From Xanthobacteraceae bacterium (GTDB lineage: Bacteria > Pseudomonadota > Alphaproteobacteria > Rhizobiales > Xanthobacteraceae): a DNA stretch of 5,655 bases. The stretch spans positions 1 to 5,655 of the forward strand of contig JAUSIF010000255.1 in NCBI GenBank assembly GCA_030648135.1, in the 5' to 3' direction. The translations under genes were made by a program, and so were the position numbers. Below the pieces are notes generated by a model. It did not search any database. It was not told the origin of the DNA and saw only the letters and a list, made by a program, of their open reading frames with translations. Below, one piece after another: positions 1-5,655 of this stretch (the first letter of the stretch is position 1; each line of letters starts with the position of its first letter).

Positions 1-665
1 CCGGCGTCCATGAACACCACCCGGTTCGCCACCTCGCGCGCGAACCCCATCTCGTGGGAAACCACCAGCATGGTCATGCCGTCGCGGGCGAGCTCGACCA
101 TCGCATCGAGCACTTCCTTGTTCATCTCCGGGTCGAGCGCCGAAGTCGGCTCGTCGAACAGCATCAGCTTCGGGTTCATGCAGAGCGCGCGGGCGATGGC
201 GACGCGCTGCTGCTGGCCGCCGGACAATTGGGCCGGATATTTGTTCGCCTGTTCGGGAATCTTGACGCGCGCGAGATAATGCATGGCGGCCTCCTCGGCG
301 GCCGGCTTCGGCATCCGGCGCACCCAGATCGGCGCCAGCGTGCAGTTCTCCAGCACGGTCAAGTGCGGAAACAGATTGAATTGCTGAAACACCATGCCGA
401 CCTCGCGGCGGACCTCGTCGATGCGCCTCAGGTCGTCGGTAAGTTCGATGCCGTCGACCACGATGCGGCCGCGCTCATGCCGTTCCAGCCGGTTGATGCA
501 GCGAATGAGCGTCGATTTGCCGGAGCCGGACGGCCCGCAGATGACGATGCGCTCGCCGCGCATGACCTTCAAATTGATGTCCTTCAGCACATGGAACTGG
601 CCGAACCATTTGTGCACGCCGATCATCTCGACCGCGGCGACATTCTGATCTGACGGGGCGGACAT
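1..665 (-). CDS. aapP: AapP, ATP-binding protein of general L-amino-acid ABC transporter (partial, 3' end outside window)
   Basis: This is the cytoplasmic ATPase subunit that powers amino-acid uptake through the AapQ-AapM channel. I translated it directly: 221 complete codons lie in the window and the frame is still open at base 1. Visible motifs in order are Walker A GPSGSGKST (residues 44-52), the Q-loop in VFQQFNLFPH (92-101), the signature LSGGQQQR (147-154), Walker B LMLFDEPTSALD with the catalytic Glu172, and the H-loop histidine at 204 in VVSHEMGFAREV. This is the pattern of the polar amino-acid ATPase family (GlnQ/HisP/AapP). Family members are about 240-260 residues, so some 20-40 C-terminal residues are missing to the left. 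The ATG at 665-663 is preceded by GAGGA at a 7-base spacing and lies 11 bases after the aapM stop, so the gene is the fourth of the operon. Another ATG at 670-668 is out of frame. The name aapP rests on the JQM neighbours, because the ATPase alone would not separate it from bztD or glnQ. Confidence 0.96.
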   Translation of the reverse strand, partial: MSAPSDQNVAAVEMIGVHKWFGQFHVLKDINLKVMRGERIVICGPSGSGKSTLIRCINRLERHERGRIVVDGIELTDDLRRIDEVRREVGMVFQQFNLFPHLTVLENCTLAPIWVRRMPKPAAEEAAMHYLARVKIPEQANKYPAQLSGGQQQRVAIARALCMNPKLMLFDEPTSALDPEMNKEVLDAMVELARDGMTMLVVSHEMGFAREVANRVVFMDA

Positions 666-672
666 CGCATCG

Positions 673-677
673 TCCTC
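673..677 (-). promoter_or_regulatory. Ribosome-binding site of aapP
   Basis: On the minus strand GAGGA (677-673) stands 7 bases before the aapP ATG. Its first G is the last base of the aapM TAG stop codon, so termination of aapM and initiation of aapP share the same short stretch, which suggests coupled translation. It fixes the aapP start and rules out the nearby out-of-frame ATG at 670-668. Confidence 0.7.
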
Positions 678-2041
678 TAGCGCTGCACGGCAGCGGCGCG
701 GAGCTCGAGCAGATGCGCATAGCGCGACATGCCGTAGCAGAAGACGAAATAGATGATGCCGGCGAAGGCGAAGCCGGTATAGAGCGTGGTCGGCCCGGCC
801 CAGGCCGGATCGGCGAAGGCCGCGCGCAACTGGCCCAGGAGATCGAAGATCGCGACGATCAGCACCAACGTCGTGTCCTTGAACAAGCCGATGAAATTAT
901 TGACGATTCCGGGAATGACGATGGCGAGCGCCTGCGGCAGCACGACCTCGATCATGGTCCGCCAATAGCCGAGGCCGAGCGCCTGCGCCGCTTCGTACTG
1001 GCCGCGCGGGATCGCCTGCAGCCCGCCGCGCACCACCTCGGCCATATAGGCCGCCGAGAACAGCGCCACCCCGATCAGCACCCGCAACAGCCCGTCCACG
1101 CTGACGCCGGTCGGCAAAAACAGCGGCAACATGTAGGTGGCGAAAAAAAGCACCGTGATCAGCGGCACACCGCGCCAGAACTCGATGAAGATCACCGACA
1201 ACAGCCGGATGATCGGCATTTCGGAACGCCGCCCGAGCGCCAGCATAATCCCGAGCGGAAGCGAGGCGACGATGCCGGTGACGGCGACTACCAGCGTCAC
1301 CATCAGCCCTCCCCAGGAACGGGTCTCGACCGGCGCAAGGCCGAGATCGAGATCGACGGCGAGGAGCATGGCGCCGACGACGGCGAAGACGGCGAGCACG
1401 GCGAGCACGGCGAGCGCCGCATTTCGCGCGCGCGCGCGCAAGAGTGTGGCGCCTGCCGCCGCGAGTGCCGCGAGCAAGAGCGCGCTTGCTCCATAGTCGC
1501 TCCAGAAACTCAGGTGCAAACCCGCCGCCGTCGCCGATCCGAAAATATCCCAAGCCAGCAGCCGGCCGAGCAGGAAGTGTTTCAAATCGAGATTACCGCC
1601 GGTGAGCAGCACGAAACCCGCGACCGGATAGATTGCGAAGAACAGAAAGGCGTTGAGCCGCTTGAACGGCGCCGATTGCACTAGCAAGGGCGCGAGCAAC
1701 AGCGCCCCCAGCGCGAAGACGAGATCGGGCCGCCAGCGCAGCGCTTCCGGATAGACGCCATAAATGAACTGGCCGAGTTTTGCCCATATGAAGGGCCAGC
1801 AGGCGCCGCTCACGCCGAGGCAGGCGGTGCTGTCCGTCCCCTGCCAGGCAGCATCGACAAATAGAAAACGCATGAGCGGCAGGACGAGCAGCGCGATCAA
1901 AAAGATGCTGAACAAGGTGAGCGCGATATTGAGCGGGCCGAAAAAGAGGCCGCGCACGATGCCGTGCAACGGGCCGGCCGGAATGGGCGGCGGCTGGCTC
2001 GCCGTGAGCGCGGTGCGGACAAAAGCGGCATCACCGGCCAT
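677..2041 (-). CDS. aapM: AapM, permease subunit of general L-amino-acid ABC transporter
   Basis: This inner-membrane protein of 454 residues pairs with AapQ to form the amino-acid channel. It has an N-terminal hydrophobic segment (about 38-61). A periplasmic-type stretch follows, with the family pattern GACWPFIWAKLGQFIYG (79-95) and RWRP (102-105). The C-terminal half (about 245-440) is the binding-protein-dependent transport domain. It starts at WGGLMVTL (243-250) and contains the EAA-type coupling loop, AEVVRGGLQAIPRGQYEAAQ (334-353) and its continuation through LGLGYW and VVLPQA, which contacts AapP. Rhizobial AapM as I remember it is near 384 residues. The excess here maps to about residues 150-232, which add two hydrophobic stretches (about 184-199 and 207-229), partly encoded by short tandem repeats. 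The ATG at 2041-2039 follows the aapQ stop by 2 bases and has AGGAG 8 bases upstream. BztC (about 434 residues) is the nearest alternative name. Confidence 0.95.
   Translation of the reverse strand: MAGDAAFVRTALTASQPPPIPAGPLHGIVRGLFFGPLNIALTLFSIFLIALLVLPLMRFLFVDAAWQGTDSTACLGVSGACWPFIWAKLGQFIYGVYPEALRWRPDLVFALGALLLAPLLVQSAPFKRLNAFLFFAIYPVAGFVLLTGGNLDLKHFLLGRLLAWDIFGSATAAGLHLSFWSDYGASALLLAALAAAGATLLRARARNAALAVLAVLAVFAVVGAMLLAVDLDLGLAPVETRSWGGLMVTLVVAVTGIVASLPLGIMLALGRRSEMPIIRLLSVIFIEFWRGVPLITVLFFATYMLPLFLPTGVSVDGLLRVLIGVALFSAAYMAEVVRGGLQAIPRGQYEAAQALGLGYWRTMIEVVLPQALAIVIPGIVNNFIGLFKDTTLVLIVAIFDLLGQLRAAFADPAWAGPTTLYTGFAFAGIIYFVFCYGMSRYAHLLELRAAAVQR
1373..1417. repeat. Degenerate 9-bp tandem repeat inside aapM
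   Basis: On the plus strand the units read ggcgaagac (1382-1390), ggcgagcac (1391-1399), ggcgagcac (1400-1408) and ggcgagcgc (1409-1417). A more diverged unit, gccgacgac, lies at 1373-1381. The period is a multiple of three, so copy changes keep the frame. On the coding strand the array specifies the alternating Ala-Val-Leu run of AapM residues about 209-223, a hydrophobic segment. The array is directly visible; expansion by slippage is an inference. Confidence 0.8.
1425..1439. repeat. (CG)n dinucleotide run inside aapM
   Basis: A 15-base uninterrupted alternating C/G tract lies 7 bases beyond the 9-bp array. It encodes the Arg-Ala-Arg-Ala-Arg part of AapM (about residues 202-206), a positively charged turn between the two extra hydrophobic stretches. 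Alternating CG runs are prone to slippage, and a 2-base change here would shift the aapM frame; the frame is intact as given. Confidence 0.75.
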
Positions 2042-2043
2042 GT

Positions 2044-3249
2044 TCAGCGCTCCTGCAGCGCCAGACGGCGGTTGTAGACATTCATCGCGGCCGAGGTGAG
2101 CAGCGAGATCAGCAGATAGACCGCCATGGTGATGGCGATGATCTCGATCGCCTGGCCGGTCTGATTGAGGGTGGTGCCGGCGAACACATAGAAGAAATCG
2201 GGATAGCCGATGGCGGCGGCGAGCGAGGAATTCTTGGTCAGATTGAGATATTGGCTGGTGAGCGGCGGCACGATCACGCGCATCGCCTGCGGCAGCACCA
2301 CCAGGCGCAGCGTGGGCGCGCGCCGCAAGCCCAGCGAATAAGCCGCTTCAGCCTGGCCGCGGGGGATCGCGAGAATGCCGGCGCGCACGATCTCGGCGAT
2401 ATAGGCGGCGGTGTAGGTGACGAGCGCCACGAGCAGCGCCAGGAATTCGGGAAGGATGCGCAAGCCGCCGGAAAAATTGAAGCCGGTGAGCTCGGGCCGC
2501 TCGAAGGAGATTGGCGCGCCCGCGAGCACGAAGGCCGCGGCGGGCGGAGCGATGACGAGCGCGAGCGTGATCCAGCCGGTGGCGACGGTCTTTCCAGCGG
2601 CCCGGCGGCGGCGCGCCCACAGACTGAGCATCCAGGCGAGCGCGCATCCGGCGAGGAAAGCGATCAGAATCGCGCCGCTGCCTGCGCCGAACAGCGGTTT
2701 CGGCAACATGATTCCGCGATTGTTGAGATAGACCCCGCCCGGGATCGAGAGGCTCTGCCGCGGCCCCGGCATGGTGCCGAGCACGGCGAGATACCAGAAC
2801 AGGATCTGGAACAAGAGCGGCAGGTTGCGCACGACCTCGACATAGGCGCCGGCGAGCCGCGACAAGAGCGCGTTCCTGGAGAGCCGCGCCACGCCGATCA
2901 AGAACCCGAGCACGGTCGTGAGCACGATGCCGATGCCGGAGACGAGCAGCGTATTGAGCAGCCCGACCACGAAGGCGCGGCCATAGGTCGAGCTTTCGGC
3001 ATAGGGGATGAGCGTCTGGCCGATGGCGAAGCCGGCGGTGACGTCGAAAAAGCCGAAGCCGGATGCGATGTTGCGGCTGGCGAGGTTGGCGCGCACGTTC
3101 TCGAACAGCGCCCAGCCAAGGCCCGCCACCACGATCAGCAGCAACGCCTGGAGGAGGATCGCGCGCAAGCGCGGATCGTCGAGGAGGGAGCGTCTGCTCC
3201 GCCGCCCGGCGTCAGCGATCTTGCTGATCTCGCTGGCGGTCTCGCTCAT
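2044..3249 (-). CDS. aapQ: AapQ, permease subunit of general L-amino-acid ABC transporter
   Basis: This is the partner inner-membrane permease, 401 residues, close to the roughly 400 usual for AapQ. Features in order are a cytoplasmic N-terminus ending near DDPRLRA (24-30), a first membrane segment (31-49), and the periplasmic-type stretch with NIASGFGFFD (60-69). Next come the start of the transport domain at NTLLVSGIGIVLTTVLGFLIG (99-119) and VEVVRNLPLLFQILFWY (137-153). An insert with two hydrophobic segments (about 191-210 and 224-243) follows, then the EAA coupling loop AEIVRAGILAIPRGQAEAA (285-303) and VVLPQAMRVIVPPL (317-330). The frame stays open upstream to 3456, but residues before the ATG at 3249-3247 do not resemble the family and would overlap aapJ. 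I therefore start at MSETASE, 19 bases after the aapJ stop. Only a weak GGGGG lies 3 bases before this ATG, and it may be held in a hairpin. The end of the gene carries the aapM ribosome-binding site. BztB is the alternative name. Confidence 0.95.
   Translation of the reverse strand: MSETASEISKIADAGRRSRRSLLDDPRLRAILLQALLLIVVAGLGWALFENVRANLASRNIASGFGFFDVTAGFAIGQTLIPYAESSTYGRAFVVGLLNTLLVSGIGIVLTTVLGFLIGVARLSRNALLSRLAGAYVEVVRNLPLLFQILFWYLAVLGTMPGPRQSLSIPGGVYLNNRGIMLPKPLFGAGSGAILIAFLAGCALAWMLSLWARRRRAAGKTVATGWITLALVIAPPAAAFVLAGAPISFERPELTGFNFSGGLRILPEFLALLVALVTYTAAYIAEIVRAGILAIPRGQAEAAYSLGLRRAPTLRLVVLPQAMRVIVPPLTSQYLNLTKNSSLAAAIGYPDFFYVFAGTTLNQTGQAIEIIAITMAVYLLISLLTSAAMNVYNRRLALQER
2050..2054 (-). 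promoter_or_regulatory. Ribosome-binding site of aapM within the end of aapQ
   Basis: AGGAG (2054-2050, minus strand) lies within the CAG-GAG codons three and two before the aapQ TGA stop, 8 bases before the aapM ATG. With only 2 bases between stop and start, ribosomes finishing aapQ are positioned to start aapM, which suits two subunits needed in equal amounts. Confidence 0.75.
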
Positions 3250-3251
3250 GG

Positions 3252-3267
3252 GCCCCCGCGCGGAGGC
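3252..3267 (-). promoter_or_regulatory. Candidate RNA hairpin covering the aapQ ribosome-binding site
   Basis: In the 19-base aapJ-aapQ gap the minus-strand RNA can form a 6-pair stem, GCCUCC (3267-3262) with GGGGGC (3257-3252), around a GCGC loop, with one U-G pair. The 3' arm contains the only purine run that could serve as the aapQ Shine-Dalgarno. Such a structure would lower aapQMP translation relative to aapJ or protect the aapJ 3' end. The pairing is read from the sequence; the function is inferred. Confidence 0.45.
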
Positions 3268-3268
3268 G

Positions 3269-4285
3269 TCACCGGATCGGCGGGGCGTATTGCAGACCGC
3301 CTTTCGACCACAGCTTGTTGAGACCGCGATCGATATTAAGTTTCGAATTCGCCCCCACGTTGCGGTCGAAGATCTCGCCGTAATTGCCGACGTGCTTGAG
3401 GATGCGCACGCCCCAATCGTTGCTGAGACCGAGCGCCTCGCCGAACTTGCCTTCAATGCCGAGCAGACGCTTGATCTCCGGATTGGGCGACTTGGTCATC
3501 TCGGTGACGTTTTTTGAGGTGACGCCCAGCTCCTCGGCATTGATCATGGCGTAGAGGGTCCATTTCACGACGTCGAACCATTGCTCGTCGCCCTGGCGCA
3601 CGACCGGGCCGAGCGGCTCCTTGGAGATGATCTCGGGCAGGATGATGTGATCGTCGGGCTTGGCGAGCTTGAGCTTCTCGGCAGTGAGCTGCGATACGTC
3701 GGTGGTGAACACGTCGCAGCGGCCGGAGTCGTAGGCCTTGACCGTCTCGTCCGCGGTCGCGAAGGCGACGATGTCGTACTTCATCTTACGCGAGCGGAAG
3801 AAGTCGGCGACGTTGAGCTCCGTGGTGGTGCCGGTCTGGGTGCAGACCGAGGCGCCGCTCAGCTCGAGCGCGGAGTTCACCTTCTTGTCCTTGCGGACCA
3901 TGAAACCCTGGCCGTCGTAATAGATGACCCCGGTGAAGTTGAGGCCGAGCGAGGTGTCGCGCGACAGCGTCCAGGTGGTGTTGCGCGAGAGCACATCGAT
4001 TTCCGCCGATTGCAACGCCGTGAAACGATCCTTGGCCGAGAGCGGCGTATATTTCACCTTGGTCGGATCGTTGAAGATGGCGGCGGCGATGGCGCGGCAG
4101 ACGTCGACGTCAAGACCGGTCCAGTTGCCCTTGTCGTCGGGGGACGAAAAACCCGGAATGCCCTGGCTCACCCCGCATTGGAGAAAGCCCTTGGCTTTGA
4201 TCTGGTCGAGCACCGCTGCCTCGACGCGAGCGGTGGAAACGCTGAAGCCTGCAATAATCAACAACGCGTACACGAACCGATGCAT
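3269..4285 (-). CDS. aapJ: AapJ, periplasmic general L-amino-acid-binding protein
   Basis: This is the solute-binding component that captures L-amino acids in the periplasm and hands them to AapQM. It has 338 residues from the chosen start, against about 341 in rhizobial AapJ. A signal peptide is clear: a basic start MHR, a hydrophobic core (about 4-18) and a probable cut after VEA (21-23). The body carries the family pattern QCGVSQGIPGFSSPDDKGNW (36-55), DVDVCRAIA (59-67), KYTPLSAKDRFTALQSAEID (78-97) and VLSRNTTWTLSRD (98-110). It continues with YYDGQGFMVRK (122-132), TGTTTELNVADFF (151-163), GRCDVFTTD (188-196), ILPEIISKEPLGP (215-227) and the terminal WSKGGLQYAPPIR (326-338). Cysteines 37, 63, 148 and 190 may form disulfides. 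An in-frame ATG at 4321 would add 12 residues before the signal peptide. I prefer 4285 because AAGG lies 9 bases upstream and the candidate promoter start point falls near 4323. It is the first gene of the operon and diverges from metC. Confidence 0.97.
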   Translation of the reverse strand: MHRFVYALLIIAGFSVSTARVEAAVLDQIKAKGFLQCGVSQGIPGFSSPDDKGNWTGLDVDVCRAIAAAIFNDPTKVKYTPLSAKDRFTALQSAEIDVLSRNTTWTLSRDTSLGLNFTGVIYYDGQGFMVRKDKKVNSALELSGASVCTQTGTTTELNVADFFRSRKMKYDIVAFATADETVKAYDSGRCDVFTTDVSQLTAEKLKLAKPDDHIILPEIISKEPLGPVVRQGDEQWFDVVKWTLYAMINAEELGVTSKNVTEMTKSPNPEIKRLLGIEGKFGEALGLSNDWGVRILKHVGNYGEIFDRNVGANSKLNIDRGLNKLWSKGGLQYAPPIR

Positions 4286-4294
4286 CGCACGAGA

Positions 4295-4298
4295 CCTT
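4295..4298 (-). promoter_or_regulatory. Ribosome-binding site deciding the aapJ start
   Basis: AAGG (4298-4295, minus strand) precedes the ATG at 4285 by 9 bases. It supports the start that places the signal peptide at the very N-terminus, over the in-frame ATG 12 codons upstream. Confidence 0.55.
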
Positions 4299-4329
4299 GT
4301 TGACTCGGGAACCCGTCGCACCCGGCTTC

Positions 4330-4358
4330 ATCACAAGCCAAAGACCAAGACAGGTCAA
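4330..4358 (-). promoter_or_regulatory. Candidate promoter of the aapJQMP operon
   Basis: On the minus strand TTGACC (4358-4353) matches the sigma70-type -35 consensus at 5 of 6 bases. After a 17-base spacer, TGTGAT (4335-4330) matches the -10 consensus at 4 of 6. The predicted start near 4323 gives a leader of about 38 bases before the aapJ ATG. An imperfect inverted repeat, GACC-6-GGTC (4343-4356), overlaps the -35 box and could be an operator, but it is too short to assign. No transcript data support this; it is a pattern match only. Confidence 0.4.
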
Positions 4359-4378
4359 GTGTTTGTAGGCGGCTCGCC

Positions 4379-4406
4379 TTGACGGGGCCCTGGCGGGATG
4401 CCTAAT
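4379..4406 (+). promoter_or_regulatory. Candidate promoter of metC
   Basis: TTGACG (4379-4384) is a 5-of-6 match to the -35 consensus, preceded by C as is common in alphaproteobacterial promoters. A 16-base spacer leads to CCTAAT (4401-4406), a 4-of-6 match to the -10 consensus. Transcription would begin near 4413, leaving about 17 bases of leader that contain the metC ribosome-binding site. That leaves no room for a riboswitch or leader peptide. It is a pattern match only. Confidence 0.4.
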
Positions 4407-4429
4407 CGGCGCGCGCCGGGAGGAGCCGA

Positions 4430-5617
4430 ATGAGCAAGCGCAGCAAGGGCGGGGACAAGCGTGGCTACCGGCCCGCCACCCAAGTGGTGCTCGCCGGCCG
4501 CGATCCGTTTGAGCACCAAGGCTTCGTCAATGTGCCCATCTATCGCGGCACCACCGTGCTGTCGCCCGATGTCGAGCATTTCCTCGGAAAGAAAGGCCGC
4601 TATGTCTATGGCCGGCGCGGCACCCCGACCACCGAGGCGCTCGCCGAAGCGATCGCCAGCCTGGAAGGCGGCGCCGGCGCGGCCTTGACCCCTTCGGGCC
4701 TCTCGGCGATCACCACGGCGCTCACCACCGTCGCGCACGCGGGCGATCATATTCTCATGGCCGACACCGTCTACGGCCCGACCCGGCATTTCTGCGACAC
4801 GCTGCTCAAGCGCATGGGGGTCGAGGTGAGTTATTACGATCCGGTGATCGGCGCCGCCATCGCCGACCTCATGCGGCCGAACACGCGCGCGGTCTATTTG
4901 GAATCCCCGGGCTCGCTCAGCTTCGAGCTGCAGGATGTTCCGGCGATCGCCGCCGCAGCGAAGAGCCGCGGCGCCGCCGTGCTGATGGACAATACCTGGG
5001 CGACGCCGCTCTATTTCCGGCCGCACGATCACGGCGTCGATGTCTCGATCCAGGCCGGCACCAAATATCTCGGCGGCCATGCCGACCTCAATCTCGGCAC
5101 CATCTCGGCGACGGACGAATTCTGGCCGCAGATCAAGGAAACCACCGGCACGCTCGGCCTTTGCCCCGGCCCCGAGGACGCCTTCCTCGCGCTCCGGGGC
5201 TTGCGCACGCTCGCCGTGCGGCTCGAGCGGCACATGCAATCGGGGCTCAAGATCGCGCGCTGGCTCGCGGGACGGCCGGAGGTGCTGCGGGTGCTGCACC
5301 CGGCGCTGGAAACCCATCCGCAACACGCCATCTGGAAGCGCGATTTCCGCGGCGCCTGCGGCCTGTTCTCGATCGTGCTGAAACCCTGCGCGCAGGCCGC
5401 CGTCGCCGCCTTGGTCGACGGTCTCGAATTGTTCGGCATCGGCGCGTCGTGGGGCGGCTACGAGAGCCTCGCCATTCCGTTCGACTGCAGCAAATTCCGC
5501 ACCGCGACGAAATGGAATCCGGGCGGGCCGACGGTGCGCTTCCACATCGGCCTGGAGGACCCGGACGATCTGATCGCGGATATCGAGCGCGGGCTCAAGC
5601 GCCTCGCCGCCGCCTGA
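4430..5617 (+). CDS. metC: Cystathionine beta-lyase (PLP-dependent, MetC type)
   Basis: This cytoplasmic enzyme cleaves L-cystathionine to homocysteine, pyruvate and ammonia, the penultimate step of methionine synthesis by transsulfuration. It has 395 residues, the usual size of the Cys/Met-metabolism PLP family. The PLP lysine is Lys212 in SIQAGTKYLGGHADLNLG (206-223). Other recognisable sites are Tyr60 and Arg62 in YGRRGTPT (cofactor phosphate, from the neighbouring subunit), Ser89-Gly90-Leu91 (phosphate), Tyr115 (stacks on the PLP ring), Asp187 in MDNTWATPLYF (binds the pyridine nitrogen), SWGGYESL (340-347) and Arg370 in VRFHIGLEDPDDL (substrate carboxylate). SWGGYESL and the IQAGTKY context favour beta-lyase over cystathionine gamma-synthase or methionine gamma-lyase, though side activity on cystine is common in the family. 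The start has GGAGG (4419-4423) 6 bases upstream. The gene diverges from aapJ, an order I recall from rhizobia. Confidence 0.95.
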   Translation: MSKRSKGGDKRGYRPATQVVLAGRDPFEHQGFVNVPIYRGTTVLSPDVEHFLGKKGRYVYGRRGTPTTEALAEAIASLEGGAGAALTPSGLSAITTALTTVAHAGDHILMADTVYGPTRHFCDTLLKRMGVEVSYYDPVIGAAIADLMRPNTRAVYLESPGSLSFELQDVPAIAAAAKSRGAAVLMDNTWATPLYFRPHDHGVDVSIQAGTKYLGGHADLNLGTISATDEFWPQIKETTGTLGLCPGPEDAFLALRGLRTLAVRLERHMQSGLKIARWLAGRPEVLRVLHPALETHPQHAIWKRDFRGACGLFSIVLKPCAQAAVAALVDGLELFGIGASWGGYESLAIPFDCSKFRTATKWNPGGPTVRFHIGLEDPDDLIADIERGLKRLAAA

Positions 5618-5632
5618 CCGATTTCACTCGCG

Positions 5633-5652
5633 CCGGCGCCAGGCGGCGCCGG
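5633..5652 (+). terminator. Candidate terminator hairpin after metC
   Basis: Sixteen bases after the metC stop, CCGGCGCC (5633-5640) pairs perfectly with GGCGCCGG (5645-5652) around an AGGC loop, an 8-pair GC-only stem. Only three bases follow before the window ends, so the T-run needed for a standard intrinsic terminator cannot be seen. It could instead serve a convergent gene to the right, or be a GC-rich repeat. Confidence 0.5.
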
Positions 5653-5655
5653 TCG

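Noticed and set aside
713..1684. A 323-codon open frame on the plus strand opposite aapM.
   Set aside because: It is highly charged and repetitive (Arg, Glu, Asp, His), a typical shadow of a hydrophobic membrane protein gene read on the other strand.
2251..3321. A 356-codon open frame on the plus strand opposite aapQ.
   Set aside because: Its composition is dominated by Arg, Glu, Gly, His and Ala with no hydrophobic core or motif. It mirrors the aapQ codons and has no credible ribosome-binding context.
3250..3456. A 69-residue N-terminal extension of AapQ, reading open up to 3456.
   Set aside because: It would overlap the conserved C-terminus of AapJ, is low in hydrophobic residues and Ser/Arg/Ala-rich, and has no family resemblance. 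The ATG at 3249 gives the expected AapQ length.
4304..4313. The short palindrome CGGGAACCCG in the aapJ leader as an operator or hairpin.
   Set aside because: A 4-base arm with a 2-base centre is too tight to fold as RNA and too short to distinguish from chance in DNA of this G+C content.
4286..4429. A possible SAM or other methionine-responsive riboswitch ahead of metC.
   Set aside because: The candidate promoter leaves only about 17 bases of leader, and I see no conserved riboswitch core or pseudoknot pairing in the 144 bases.
4355..5545. A 396-codon open frame on the minus strand opposite metC.
   Set aside because: It lies antisense to a gene with all the catalytic residues of cystathionine beta-lyase. 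Its product is rich in Arg, Gly, His and Ala with no recognisable domain, as expected for the complement of GC-rich coding DNA.
1..5655. Mobile elements, CRISPR arrays, tRNA or rRNA genes, phage or defence genes.
   Set aside because: No transposase, inverted terminal repeats, spaced repeats or RNA-gene signatures are visible. The window is filled by five conserved metabolic and transport genes.

Overview
The window is about 65% G+C, uses GC-rich third positions, and carries a gene arrangement familiar from Alphaproteobacteria, most likely Hyphomicrobiales (rhizobia and relatives). It holds a general L-amino-acid ABC transporter operon (aapJQMP type, close to bztABCD) on the minus strand, with a metC-type cystathionine beta-lyase gene reading the other way from its upstream side. 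The taxonomic placement is an inference from protein resemblance and gene order; no rRNA or other marker is present.

Layout. Positions 1-665 (minus) hold the ATPase gene aapP, which runs off the left edge with about 221 codons present. Positions 677-2041 (minus) hold the permease gene aapM, 2044-3249 (minus) the permease gene aapQ, and 3269-4285 (minus) the periplasmic binding-protein gene aapJ. Transcription therefore runs right to left in the order J-Q-M-P, with gaps of 19, 2 and 11 bases. A 144-base divergent intergenic region (4286-4429) holds candidate sigma70-type promoters for both directions. metC occupies 4430-5617 (plus) and is followed by a GC-rich hairpin, a candidate terminator, at the right edge. 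No stretch over 300 bases lacks a gene.

How it works. AapJ captures amino acids in the periplasm and delivers them to the AapQ-AapM membrane channel. A dimer of AapP drives import by ATP hydrolysis. MetC is a cytoplasmic PLP enzyme that splits cystathionine to homocysteine, pyruvate and ammonia in methionine synthesis. The two transcription units share a regulatory region, but nothing here shows shared control.

The window is mostly ordinary, conserved chromosomal content, and I found no undescribed system. The points that merit a second look are: an apparent extra membrane hairpin in AapM encoded by low-complexity DNA; a small RNA hairpin at the aapJ-aapQ junction that would cover the aapQ ribosome-binding site; and the overlapping layout of the divergent control region.
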